This document shows, piece by piece, positions 16,356 through 23,584 of a DNA stretch of 32,511 bases. Numbering within the stretch: position 1 is the first letter of the stretch; the number at the start of each line of letters is the position of its first letter. A program made the position numbers and the translations under genes. The DNA lies in the IMG/VR virus record IMGVR_UViG_3300005355_000015, positions 1 to 32,511 of that record; one strand, given 5' to 3'. The notes under the pieces were generated by a model. The model saw nothing but the letters and a program-made list of their open reading frames with translations, did no database searches and had not been told where the DNA came from. This DNA is from a virus.

Positions 16356-17470
16356 GGCGTAGTACCTCCTACGGCTGTTAGTCGCGGCTGTTGCGCCGGC
16401 GACGCTTTCGCGACCGTCGACTCTTGCGGGTCGTCGGTTTCGCTGTTCGGGTCGAGCGGGAGGAACGTGTCGCCGGCGTCGAGCCACACGTACGAGCCGG
16501 CCGGGAGCATCTGCGCCGTGAACGCGTCGACGATCCGCTTACCGGTCGGCCGGAGCTCGAACCGCCACCACATTTCGCCGAGCGCGGCCGGGTTCTGATA
16601 CGTGAGCCCGCCCTGCAGCGCCATGTTCAGGAGCACCGCCGGCACGCCGTACGCGTTCGCGAGAACTTTCGCGTTCCACTCCTGCGTTTCGAGGAGCGCC
16701 ATATCGGACGGGTTGAACGCGAGCTCTTGCGGCTCGAGCTCCGGCGGCACGACCGGCGGCGCCCCGTTGCGCGAGCTCGTCGCCTGCATCCATTGCGTCT
16801 GAATGTCCTCGGCCTGCGCCTTTTGCAGCTTCCGCTTCGACTGCAGATACACCTTCGGCATCGCGCCCTGCGAGACCGCCATCGATTGATTTCCGGCGGC
16901 GAGCAGCCCCCACGCGTTCTGACTGAACGCCTCGAGCGCCGAGCAGCCGTGCGCGGCCGAGCCCGGGTTCCGGTCGATCTGCACGACGCGCCCCGGGTCG
17001 ATATCGGTCGAGCCGATCTTGTAGCTGCGACCGCCGTCGGCCGCGCGCCTGATCGTGAGCCTCGACGAGTCGAGCACGGTCCAGCGCCGCGGGAACCCGT
17101 CGGCGTAGAAATCGGTCACGTACAGGCACGCGAACCCCCACGCGTACAGCTGCGCGACAATCGAGAACATCGCGTCGCCGATCCCGTTCGGGTACCACAG
17201 CGGATCGGGTGAGCTCAGCCACGCCGGCGGCGTCGCCGATTCCGGCCCCTCGAACCGGACCGGCATCGACGCGATCTGCTGCGCGTTCAGCTGAATACAC
17301 CTCGACGACGTCCACACGCGCTCGGCGAGCCGGCCGTCGCCCGGCACCCATTGCTGCGAGAGCGAGAGCCCCTCCTGCGCCCACCACGCCGGGATGATCG
17401 TGTTAAACAGCGAAATGTTCGTGCCCTCGAGCGGCTCGACGTCACGCTTAAGAATCCTCGGCCAGCGCAT
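16352..17470 (-). CDS. Portal protein
   Basis: The start is ATG 17470, sharing a base with the terminase stop (TGATG), giving 372 aa beginning MRWPRILKRDVEP. It matches the HK97-type portal layout: an N-terminal wing (SRCIQLNAQQIASMPVRF), AYLYAWG-type core segments (QLYAWGFACLYVTDFYADG), then the clip/stem part (GCSALEAFSQNAWGLLAAG, QEWNAKVLANAYGVPAVLL), which is highly characteristic of the family. The C-terminal part is Pro/Glu-rich. It forms the dodecameric DNA channel at one capsid vertex. Confidence 0.9.
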   Translation of the reverse strand: MRWPRILKRDVEPLEGTNISLFNTIIPAWWAQEGLSLSQQWVPGDGRLAERVWTSSRCIQLNAQQIASMPVRFEGPESATPPAWLSSPDPLWYPNGIGDAMFSIVAQLYAWGFACLYVTDFYADGFPRRWTVLDSSRLTIRRAADGGRSYKIGSTDIDPGRVVQIDRNPGSAAHGCSALEAFSQNAWGLLAAGNQSMAVSQGAMPKVYLQSKRKLQKAQAEDIQTQWMQATSSRNGAPPVVPPELEPQELAFNPSDMALLETQEWNAKVLANAYGVPAVLLNMALQGGLTYQNPAALGEMWWRFELRPTGKRIVDAFTAQMLPAGSYVWLDAGDTFLPLDPNSETDDPQESTVAKASPAQQPRLTAVGGTTP

Positions 17471-18945
17471 CAGTAGATCACCACCTCGCCTATGTCTTGC
17501 CGGGTCGCGCTCCACACGGCGATAGACGACGCGACGAGCGGCCCGACGTCCGCGACCGATTTCGTACGAGACCACGCCCACCGGTCGACGAGCGGCCGCG
17601 TCCGAGCACCCTTCACCGCGACGTCGAGCTCCTCCTGCCCGATATGCCGCAGCGTCTTTTCGCCGACGCCGTCAGCGAACAGCCCGCACGCCTCGGCGTA
17701 CTCGCCGGCGGTCGTCCGCTTCACCTCGACGCCCGCGATCTCCTCGACGCGCGAGATCTGCGCCGCGGACGGCCCGAGCCCGTCGGTCGCGACCTCGAGC
17801 ACCTCGTGCCGCTCGAGCAGCTCGGCGAGCCGATCGGGCAGCCACCCGGTGCCGGCGCGAGCGTGAATCACCTCGACGTGCATTTCGCCGGCCTCGTTCA
17901 GCCCCGCAGCCGCGACCGAGGTACGCCGGCTCGGCGACACGTCCCACGCGAGACACACGGGATCGACGAGCACCGATGCCTCGTCCTCGACCTCGCGCCA
18001 CGCCTCGAGCGAGATCACGAGCTCGCTTGATCCGTCGGTCGCCGGCCAATCGCCAACGCCGAGGAGCTCCGTCAGGAACGCGCGCCGGCTTAGCGACGAG
18101 TGTTCGAGCTCCATCTGCTCGATCTGCACGCGGCCGCGGCCGATCGCGAAATTGACCTCGGCCCACCGCTCGCGGTCCTCGATCACCTCGTCGGGTACGT
18201 CGTCCGGGTGATCGAAATCGAGCGACCACTCGAAATATGCGAGCCGCTGATCCTCGCCCGCGAGCCCGCGCTCGCGTACACGCGCGAGAACGATCCCGTG
18301 CTCGTGCACGTCCTGATCGACCGCCGAGCCCGTGTACCACAGCTGCGGCCCGCGCTCGGCCTTCGACGCGCGAACGGTCGGCATCATCGCGCCGTGCGCC
18401 CACTCCGAGAGGATCATCGCCTCGTCGAGCACGAGCAGCGCGACGTCGTCGAATCCGCGCATCCCTGATTTCGTCCGGGTGCGAAACTCGATCTTTGATC
18501 CGTCGTCGAGCTCGAGCGCCTCGTCGCCGTGCGAGTACCGGAACCCGAGCAGCCGGCCCGAGCCGGCGCGCTTAACCCGCTTGAACAGCTCCGGGCAGCC
18601 CCGCACGACTGCCTCGAGCCGCTGCGAATGCCGCTCCGACGTCTTGAACTCGTGCGCCGAGTGAACGATGAATCGCTCGTCGAGCTCGTACAGCCCGAAC
18701 AGCTCGCGGCCGAGGAGTACCTCGCCCTTGCCGTTCTGCCGCGGCGCCGTGAATCCGACCTCGGGTGTCTGCCACCGCCCGCCGGCGTTCACGCCGAGCG
18801 AGCCGCGGAGCACGAGCTCCTGCTCGGGGTCCAGCTTGAGCCCGACGCGCCGGCAGAACTCGACCGCGCGATCGCCGAGCTCGTCGTCGGCAGCTTCCGG
18901 AACCCACTGAACCCGCGGCGCGATCAGATCGGCGACGACTACCAC
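17470..18945 (-). CDS. Terminase large subunit
   Basis: The start is set at GTG 18945 (VVVVADLIAPRVQW), which overlaps the HNH stop by 7 nt, giving 491 aa. The upstream open frame is an Arg-rich shadow. The ATPase has FTAPRQNGKGEVLLG as Walker A near residue 68 and VALLVLDEAM as Walker B. The nuclease part carries VCLAWDVSPSRRTSVAAAG, LEVATDGLGPSA and a last acidic cluster. It cuts and pumps genome DNA into the prohead. No separate small-terminase gene is recognisable next to it. Confidence 0.92.
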   Translation of the reverse strand: MVVVADLIAPRVQWVPEAADDELGDRAVEFCRRVGLKLDPEQELVLRGSLGVNAGGRWQTPEVGFTAPRQNGKGEVLLGRELFGLYELDERFIVHSAHEFKTSERHSQRLEAVVRGCPELFKRVKRAGSGRLLGFRYSHGDEALELDDGSKIEFRTRTKSGMRGFDDVALLVLDEAMILSEWAHGAMMPTVRASKAERGPQLWYTGSAVDQDVHEHGIVLARVRERGLAGEDQRLAYFEWSLDFDHPDDVPDEVIEDRERWAEVNFAIGRGRVQIEQMELEHSSLSRRAFLTELLGVGDWPATDGSSELVISLEAWREVEDEASVLVDPVCLAWDVSPSRRTSVAAAGLNEAGEMHVEVIHARAGTGWLPDRLAELLERHEVLEVATDGLGPSAAQISRVEEIAGVEVKRTTAGEYAEACGLFADGVGEKTLRHIGQEELDVAVKGARTRPLVDRWAWSRTKSVADVGPLVASSIAVWSATRQDIGEVVIY

Positions 18946-19253
18946 AGCCGCGACCGCCGCCGGCGACGCGTGTTCGTCCGGAGCGCGCCGTCGCGCCGGT
19001 TGCAGCTCGAGTGAGCGGGCCCGCGATACCCGCGCCGATCCGGCGTGTGATCGAGATCCCACTCGGCGCCCGCCTCGATCAGCTCCTCGCAGATCGAACA
19101 CGGCACGCATCCCCCGCGGACAATCGGCGCCCATCGCCGCCGTTCCGCCCGATGCCGCGCACCGAGACCTCGAGCCTCCGTCGACGGCCTCGAGCGCCGG
19201 AGATTCGACTCCGGGGAGAGAAATCCGCCTGCGGGGGTCATCAGCTGTTCCAC
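18939..19253 (-). CDS. HNH endonuclease
   Basis: Up to 104 aa from GTG 19253; ATG 19241 or a later start are possible, because neither has a good ribosome-binding site. The core is CSICEELIEAG, DLDHTPDRRGYRG and AHSSCNRRDG, the typical Cys-x2-Cys, His and HxxCN arrangement of phage HNH proteins. The N-terminal ~45 residues are Arg-rich. HNH proteins beside the large terminase assist cutting at cos ends in HK97-like phages. That placement and the inverted repeats upstream suggest a cos-type packaging site. Confidence 0.85.
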   Translation of the reverse strand: MEQLMTPAGGFLSPESNLRRSRPSTEARGLGARHRAERRRWAPIVRGGCVPCSICEELIEAGAEWDLDHTPDRRGYRGPAHSSCNRRDGALRTNTRRRRRSRLW

Positions 19254-19266
19254 GGCTTAAAAAAGG

Positions 19267-19341
19267 GTCTGCGTTGCGGCGCCGGCAGACGTCGCGCGGT
19301 CGACTCGGTTCGAGGTGAGCCTACGCGCGGACGTCTGCCGG
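19267..19341. other. Inverted-repeat cluster upstream of HNH-terminase
   Basis: CCGGCAGACGTCGCGCG (19282-19298) pairs with CGCGCGGACGTCTGCCGG (19324-19341), with one extra G and a 25-nt loop. GTCTGC at 19267-19272 can instead pair with GCAGAC at 19285-19290, so two exclusive hairpins are possible. On the minus strand a T6 run follows at 19264-19259, seventeen bases after the large stem, too far for a standard terminator. The 154-nt gap (19254-19407) is one of the longest in the array. It may hold a cos or packaging site, or an alternative-fold terminator for the terminase operon. Confidence 0.5.
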
Positions 19342-19407
19342 TAGTGATCCGTCACGCGGCCTAGTGTGCGTCGCGAGTCGGACGTTCGTCAAGCGGCGAG
19401 GTCGATC

Positions 19408-19995
19408 TCACTCGTGCATGTGTGCGAGCTCCTCGAGTGTCTTACGCTTGAGCTCGCGGAGGTCGTCGTCTCGTTGCTTGCGCTCCTGCGCGCAGCGTCG
19501 CATGTATGCCTCGGCCTCGAGCTCGGCTCGTTCGCCTCGTGGTCGGAGCTCGTGCCACCGGGTGAGCATCCGTTCGACTAGCGCCTCGTCGTCGCGGTAG
19601 TCGCCGAGGATGCCTCGGGTTCCGAACTCGTCGCCGAACAGCTCGGCCTCGACGTGCTCCTGCCGGTCGTAGTGCACGCCGGCGTTCTCGAGCCATCGTT
19701 CGGCTGCGGCTACTCGTCGTGTGCGTTCGCTGCCGACGTCGACTGCTGAGTCTCGGAGCGCTTGAGCTCCTCGCTCGAGTCGGGCCCGGAGAGCGGACCA
19801 CGCCCACGTGATCTTGCCGGCTGCGTGTGCGGTGGCTACCTCCTCGATCGCGCGTTGCACGAGCTGCGGTTGCACCTCGAATACGTCGATGATGATCGAC
19901 TCGTCCTCGGGTCTCGGTGTCTGCCCGTTGAACGATTCGACGGCGTCGATTCGGACGGTCGACCATGCGAGGTATCCCTCGAGGTCGCGTGTCAC
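19408..19995 (-). CDS. Unknown helical protein, possibly replication-associated
   Basis: This 195-aa protein from GTG 19995 is preferred because the GTGA overlap matches the neighbouring junctions; GTG 20004 would add three residues. Residues 1-70 read TRDLEGYLAWSTVRIDAVES and AIEEVATAHAAGKITWAWS, loosely like the C-terminal modules of phage replisome organisers. The C-terminal half is a charged coiled coil (AELEAEAYMRRCAQERKQRD...). It lies between the initiator-like gene group and the HNH-terminase genes, so a small-terminase role is also possible. No family is recognised. Confidence 0.6.
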   Translation of the reverse strand: MTRDLEGYLAWSTVRIDAVESFNGQTPRPEDESIIIDVFEVQPQLVQRAIEEVATAHAAGKITWAWSALRARLERGAQALRDSAVDVGSERTRRVAAAERWLENAGVHYDRQEHVEAELFGDEFGTRGILGDYRDDEALVERMLTRWHELRPRGERAELEAEAYMRRCAQERKQRDDDLRELKRKTLEELAHMHE

Positions 19996-20147
19996 GTCGG
20001 CCACTCGAGCAGCTGCGCGATCTTCGCGGCCTCGGCCGGCTTGAGCACGGTCGGTTCGGTCTGCAGTCGGTCGAGCAGGGCTCGGAGTGTTGCCTCGACG
20101 CAGTCGAGCCGGACGTGCGTCTCCTCGCGGATCGCGGATTTAGCCAC
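19992..20147 (-). CDS. Small 51-aa protein, unknown
   Basis: GTG 20147 with GGGAGG ten bases upstream opens a 51-aa frame: VAKSAIREETHVRLDCVEAT and so on, ending LKPAEAAKIAQLLEWPT, stop TGA 19992-19994. The strong ribosome-binding site and the coupled overlaps at both ends (8 nt upstream, GTGA downstream) argue that it is real. It is helical, without recognisable motifs. Confidence 0.65.
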   Translation of the reverse strand: MAKSAIREETHVRLDCVEATLRALLDRLQTEPTVLKPAEAAKIAQLLEWPT

Positions 20148-20277
20148 GGTCTGACCTCCCTCGTCGGATTGAATCGGTGATCACGAACGCGACCACGCCG
20201 GCGGCGATGCCGGTCACGAACGCGTGCGGTAGGACGCCGGCGCCGAGGATCGCTCCGAATGCGAGCAGCCGGATCAC
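20140..20277 (-). CDS. Small 45-aa hydrophobic protein
   Basis: GTG 20277 overlaps the stop of the initiator-like gene by 4 nt; TAA is at 20140-20142. The frame reads VIRLLAFGAILGAGVLPHAF, then TGIAAGVVAFVITDSIRRG, giving two short hydrophobic segments and a basic C-terminus. A small inner-membrane protein is likely. Position between replication genes is unusual for a holin, so no function is assigned. Confidence 0.6.
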   Translation of the reverse strand: MIRLLAFGAILGAGVLPHAFVTGIAAGVVAFVITDSIRRGRSDRG

Positions 20278-20939
20278 GACGTGCCCTCGGCGGCGACGCG
20301 CTCGAGCTCGGCTCGGGGGTCGAGCCGTTCGATCTCGTCGTCTGCTCCTGCTCCTGCACCGGTACCGCGGGAACCGTCGTCTGTAGCTACCGGTTCGGGT
20401 TCAGGTTCGGTTTCTGTGTTAGGTACGGACGGGACGGGTCGGGGACCGTGCGCGCGTGCCCGCGCGCCTGCGCGTGTAACCACTTCGGAACCGATCGGGG
20501 ACTGATTCGGAACCGGTTTCGGTACCGATTCGGAACCACTTTCGGAACCACTCCGGAACCGGCTAACCGCCGCAAGTATGCGCTTTCTCGAGCCTCGCAC
20601 CTCTCTAGCGACCTCGTTCGCGGTCGCGTTCGGGTGCTCCGTTATGTACGCGATCACGGCCTCGTCGAGCCCGGAATTCGGCGGATTGTAGACCTCCCAA
20701 TCGTGCACGACGAGAGCCCCGTCGGGCCTCCGATCGAGCCACGTAGCAGCCTCCGCTCGAGCGAGGAGCGAGCTCGTCGTCGACCTCGGGAGGATCGAGA
20801 GGTCGGCCGGGATCACGCCGGCGGTTTCGTAGCGCGCGCAATACTCGAACAGCTCGAGCAGCGCCCACTTTTGCGCCGGCGTCCACCCGGCGAACTTCGG
20901 GTGCTTCGTGAACCCGTCGTCGAGCCGTAGCCAGCTCAC
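20274..20939 (-). CDS. Replisome organiser / replication initiator-like protein
   Basis: The start is GTG 20939 (VSWLRLDDGFTKHPKFAGW), giving 221 aa. The opening resembles phage replisome-organiser N-termini, followed by a winged-helix-like part (WALLELFEYCARYETAGVIP). A second helical segment (ATANEVAREVRGSRKRIL) reads like another HTH. From residue ~130 there is a low-complexity linker (SGSESGSESVPKPVPN) encoded by iteron-like DNA repeats, then acidic/Pro tracts. Such proteins bind the phage origin and recruit helicase. No helicase loader is recognised nearby. Confidence 0.65.
   Translation of the reverse strand: MSWLRLDDGFTKHPKFAGWTPAQKWALLELFEYCARYETAGVIPADLSILPRSTTSSLLARAEAATWLDRRPDGALVVHDWEVYNPPNSGLDEAVIAYITEHPNATANEVAREVRGSRKRILAAVSRFRSGSESGSESVPKPVPNQSPIGSEVVTRAGARARAHGPRPVPSVPNTETEPEPEPVATDDGSRGTGAGAGADDEIERLDPRAELERVAAEGTS
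20484..20560. repeat. Six iteron-like TTCGGAACC repeats inside the initiator-like gene
   Basis: TTCGGAACC or one-mismatch versions occur at 20484-20492, 20506-20514, 20518-20526 (TTCGGTACC), 20529-20537, 20541-20549 and 20552-20560 (TCCGGAACC). The last five are spaced 11-12 bp, about one helical turn. Related GGTTCGG units lie at 20391-20412. Phages such as lambda carry the origin iterons inside the initiator gene, so this is a candidate origin. The repeats also encode a low-complexity peptide. Confidence 0.55.
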
Positions 20940-21043
20940 GGCGCCGCCCTCGGGAACTCGCGCACACGATCGGCGAGCTCGTCGTCGAGCCGGCGGCGCC
21001 GCCTGCTCAGCCTCCGCAGTAGCCGCAGAGCTCCGCGGATCAC
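20936..21043 (-). CDS. Small 35-aa Arg-rich peptide
   Basis: GTG 21043 overlaps the stop of the upstream gene by 4 nt and the TGA (20936-20938) overlaps the initiator-like GTG. The frame reads VIRGALRLLRRLSRRRRRLD, ending REFPRAAP. It fills an otherwise empty 100-nt gap and keeps the coupling pattern on both sides, which is the main support. It could be a nucleic-acid-binding peptide or only a coupling leader. Confidence 0.45.
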   Translation of the reverse strand: MIRGALRLLRRLSRRRRRLDDELADRVREFPRAAP

Positions 21044-21291
21044 GTACCCGGCTCGGTCGACGTGGCGCCGTAGTCGCGGAGCGCCTCGCCGACGATCGAC
21101 GCGAGATCACGTCGGAGGATCGGCTCGCCGGCCGCGAGCTCGTGCGCGAGCCCCGGGTCCTCGAGGTCGATATCGCCGGCCTCGGCGCGCTCCTCGAGCC
21201 CCTGCACGCGCCGCAGGATCAGCCCGAGCAGACTCGCGACCTCCTCGCGCGCGATCGCTCGTATACGGAGGATTTCCTCCTGCGTGAGCAT
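21040..21291 (-). CDS. Small 83-aa acidic helical protein, unknown
   Basis: ATG 21291 opens MLTQEEILRIRAIAREEVAS, four bases after the preceding TAG. The protein is acidic and mostly helical (LRRVQGLEERAEAGDIDLED), and ends DYGATSTEPGT. It has no known motif. It is coupled by a 4-nt overlap to the 35-aa ORF downstream. Confidence 0.65.
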   Translation of the reverse strand: MLTQEEILRIRAIAREEVASLLGLILRRVQGLEERAEAGDIDLEDPGLAHELAAGEPILRRDLASIVGEALRDYGATSTEPGT

Positions 21292-21295
21292 CGGA

Positions 21296-21598
21296 CTACG
21301 CCTCGGGTAGCGGCTTGATCACGAGCCGCGAGGTCGCCTCGGCCGTGAACTCGACGTGCCGCGCTTTCACGGGCCGGCGTGCCACGACGTAGTTACCGAT
21401 CCGCACGGGTGCGTCGGCGAGGTCGAGTTTCTCGAGCTCCTCGATCACGCGGTCGTGTGCGGTGCGCGCCCGCTTTCCTGCCTCCGACGCGGTCGCCTTT
21501 CGTTTCGCGCGCTCCTCGAGCAGCGCCTCGATCTCGGGGTTGTCGATCGTGGTCTCGTACAGGGACGTTTGCGGATCAGGGACTGCGGCAAGCGACAT
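21296..21598 (-). CDS. Small 100-aa protein, unknown
   Basis: ATG 21598 is preceded by AGAGGAG, a strong ribosome-binding site after a 74-nt gap, so it may start a transcription or translation unit. The N-terminal part is helical and charged (NPEIEALLEERAKRKATASE). The C-terminal part forms a strand-like VRIGNYVVARRPVKARHVEF. A similar layout occurs in small phage proteins near recombination genes, but no family is recognised. Confidence 0.65.
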   Translation of the reverse strand: MSLAAVPDPQTSLYETTIDNPEIEALLEERAKRKATASEAGKRARTAHDRVIEELEKLDLADAPVRIGNYVVARRPVKARHVEFTAEATSRLVIKPLPEA

Positions 21599-21672
21599 AG
21601 CGCTCGACTCCTCTCGTTAGTGGTCTCGGCCGGTCGAGCGCCGAGCGGGGGTTCGATATGTCTACTCGGTGT

Positions 21673-21882
21673 CTAGCTCGGATGCAAGGGTCGGCGATCA
21701 CCTCCGTTCGCTGCGAGCGCTTTTTCCGCGTCGATCGTCGAGAGCTCGGAGAGCAGCGCGCGGACCGCGGTCGCGTCGGCGAGCGACCATTGCGTGCGCG
21801 ACTGATTGCCGAGCGCGTCGTACACGCGCTGTATCCGCGTCGAGAGGTACCGGACGGCGTCGTCGGTCGCCGGCGAGCTCAC
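21673..21882 (-). CDS. Small 69-aa protein, unknown
   Basis: GTG 21882 overlaps the upstream stop by GTGA. The protein reads VSSPATDDAVRYLSTRIQRV, then a helical, polar remainder ending GDRRPLHPS at TAG 21673. The upstream frame is an Arg-rich shadow. No motif is recognised. Confidence 0.6.
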   Translation of the reverse strand: MSSPATDDAVRYLSTRIQRVYDALGNQSRTQWSLADATAVRALLSELSTIDAEKALAANGGDRRPLHPS

Positions 21883-22442
21883 GCTGCAGCCGCCACGCGT
21901 CGGAACAGCCATCGCGCCGGCGCCTCGAGCTCGGCGATCGTCACGAGGTGCATCGGAGCGACGGCGACGAACGCGGGCCCGTCGCGATCGCCTACGTCGA
22001 GCCGCGCGCCGGCGAGGAGCTCCTCGCGTGTCGCGATCCCGAGCAGGAGCAGCTCGTCGTCGGCGCCGGGCCGGTTCGCCGTGAACGCGAACTCGGGCGC
22101 CGTGCCGAGCTGAGCGTCGAACACGTGCACGGTGTAGTGCGGCTGTGCCGGCGTGCGCCGTATCCGGAACTTGACGCCGAGCCCGCGCCCCTCGACCTCG
22201 AGGTCGGGCAGCCCGTCGAACCCGCCGTGCACGGTGACGTCGGCGCCGCGGCCGCGCAGCCACTCGGCGAGCGCCTCCTCGGCGACGTAGCCTCGGAGGT
22301 TCGCGTCGAGCGTGCCGGCGCGTCGCACTTGCGATCTGAGCCCGTGCTCCGACGCGTGATTGTTAGCGGCCCACCGGTCACGAGCTCGACCTCGCATCGC
22401 CGGCGTGATCGGCATCCGGGCCCATTCGGCCGGCGAGCTCAC
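21879..22442 (-). CDS. Possible PD-(D/E)XK-like nuclease-fold protein
   Basis: The start is GTG 22442 (GTGA overlap with the RuvC-like gene), giving 187 aa. The middle reads RGYVAEEALAEWLRGRGADV, then FDGLPDLEVEGRGLGVKFRI. A helix with a Glu, a PD on a strand and a Lys on the next strand are arranged as in restriction-endonuclease-like folds. The usual acidic residue two positions before the Lys is replaced by Gly (GVK), so it may be inactive, or the fold may be different. The C-terminus continues FTANRPGADDELLLLGIATR and further strands. It may act on DNA with the neighbouring resolvase. Confidence 0.5.
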   Translation of the reverse strand: MSSPAEWARMPITPAMRGRARDRWAANNHASEHGLRSQVRRAGTLDANLRGYVAEEALAEWLRGRGADVTVHGGFDGLPDLEVEGRGLGVKFRIRRTPAQPHYTVHVFDAQLGTAPEFAFTANRPGADDELLLLGIATREELLAGARLDVGDRDGPAFVAVAPMHLVTIAELEAPARWLFRRVAAAA

Positions 22443-22966
22443 GTGCGCCCCTCGAGCTCGAGCTGCTCGTCGACCGGGTACGTCATCTGCAGCCCTGCGA
22501 GCGCGACGCAGTAGGCGTCGAACGCGTCCTGCGGCCACGACTCCGGGCAGCCCCTCGCGATCGCGTAGGTGCGCGTCGCGGCTTTCACGGCGTTTCGCTT
22601 GCCGCCGGCCGGGAGCCCGTTCGCGCGGCGCCACTCGGCCGGCGTGAACCGGACGACGGTCACGGTTCGATCGTGCGGCGACGGCAGACACGCGACGATG
22701 CCTCCCTGCACGCGCTGCAGCCCCGCAGACGCGCGGAACGTGTCCGAGTACGGCTGCTCGATCGCGACGAGCTCGACGCCCTCGTCGGCCCACGAGGAGC
22801 GCGCCGGCAGCACGTCGCGGATATGCCGGGCCCGCTCGAACGCGTCCTCGCCCTCGAGGAACGGGCCGGTGAGCTGATAGCGCCGGTGCTCGAGCGGCCG
22901 GCCGTCGTCGTCGACGAGCACGACGTCGATTCGCTTCGTGTCATAGTCGACGCCGGCGAAACTCAT
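22439..22966 (-). CDS. RuvC-like Holliday junction resolvase
   Basis: The start is ATG 22966, overlapping the upstream stop by 4 nt (ATGA), giving 175 aa (MSFAGVDYDTKRIDVVLVDD). It has the RNase H-fold resolvase motifs: GVDYDTK in strand 1, VELVAIEQPYSDTF as the second acidic motif, and WPQDAFDAYCVALAG as the final Asp-x-x-Asp helix. It would cleave branched replication or recombination intermediates before packaging. It is part of the DNA-metabolism block. Confidence 0.82.
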   Translation of the reverse strand: MSFAGVDYDTKRIDVVLVDDDGRPLEHRRYQLTGPFLEGEDAFERARHIRDVLPARSSWADEGVELVAIEQPYSDTFRASAGLQRVQGGIVACLPSPHDRTVTVVRFTPAEWRRANGLPAGGKRNAVKAATRTYAIARGCPESWPQDAFDAYCVALAGLQMTYPVDEQLELEGRT

Positions 22967-23178
22967 TCGACGCGCCCGTCGTACCGGTAGCGCCACACGC
23001 CCTCGAAATACTCCTCGCGGACGTACACGTCGCGCGAGAACGTGACGGGCAGCGGGTCGTCGTACGTGCCGATCGCGACCGTCGGCTCGACGGCGAACTC
23101 GAGCGTGTCGGGTGCGTCGTCGGCGCCGGCGATCCGAGATCCGTCCTGCGGCCCGCCGAGGAGCTCGAGCACGATCAC
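22963..23178 (-). CDS. Small 71-aa protein, unknown
   Basis: GTG 23178 overlaps the upstream stop by 4 nt; the frame begins MIVLELLGGPQDGSRIAGAD, a start shared by several small actinophage ORFs. The C-terminus is aromatic and charged (REEYFEGVWRYRYDGRVE). It is likely a small beta protein; function unknown. Confidence 0.65.
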   Translation of the reverse strand: MIVLELLGGPQDGSRIAGADDAPDTLEFAVEPTVAIGTYDDPLPVTFSRDVYVREEYFEGVWRYRYDGRVE

Positions 23179-23366
23179 GGCGTCACCTCGAGCCGCCGGC
23201 CGTCAGCGATCGCCGCGGCGAGGTTCTTAACGCGACGCGACTCCTCGCGGAGCTCGCGAGCCTCGAGCTCGAGCTCGGCCGCTTGCGCGTTCAGCGCGTC
23301 GGCCACCCGCCACAGCGCCGGCGCGTCGCCGTCGTGTAGCCCCGGATACAGAACGCGCTCGGTCAC
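23175..23366 (-). CDS. Small 63-aa coiled-coil protein, unknown
   Basis: GTG 23366 (GTGA overlap) opens VTERVLYPGLHDGDAPALWR, followed by a long helix (QAAELELEARELREESRRVK). The open frame before it is a shadow. No motif is recognised. Confidence 0.6.
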   Translation of the reverse strand: MTERVLYPGLHDGDAPALWRVADALNAQAAELELEARELREESRRVKNLAAAIADGRRLEVTP

Positions 23367-23584
23367 GCCGCGCCCTCGAGCGTGCCCTCGAGCGAGAGCT
23401 GCTCGGGCTCGCCCCACGTGTAGCCCCACGCGAGCCGGCGAATCGAATCGAGCACGCGGCCGTCGTCGTAGTAGTCGTCGAGCGCCGCGCGGACTGCGGT
23501 CGTCGCCGGCGTGCTGGCGCCCTTATGCGACGTGTACCACCGGCGCGCAGCGGCCGAGAGCTCGTCGGGTGAGTAGCGCGCCAC
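23363..23584 (-). CDS. Small 73-aa protein, unknown
   Basis: GTG 23584 shares its last base with the upstream TAG (TAGTG). The frame reads VARYSPDELSAAARRWYTSH, then VRAALDDYYDDGRVLDSIRR, and ends EQLSLEGTLEGAA. It is mostly helical with a Trp/Tyr-rich patch; no family is recognised. Confidence 0.6.
   Translation of the reverse strand: MARYSPDELSAAARRWYTSHKGASTPATTAVRAALDDYYDDGRVLDSIRRLAWGYTWGEPEQLSLEGTLEGAA

Noticed and set aside
21625-21645. Terminator between the 100-aa and 69-aa genes
   Set aside because: CTCGGC/GCCGAG gives only a 6-bp stem with no T-run on the transcribed strand.
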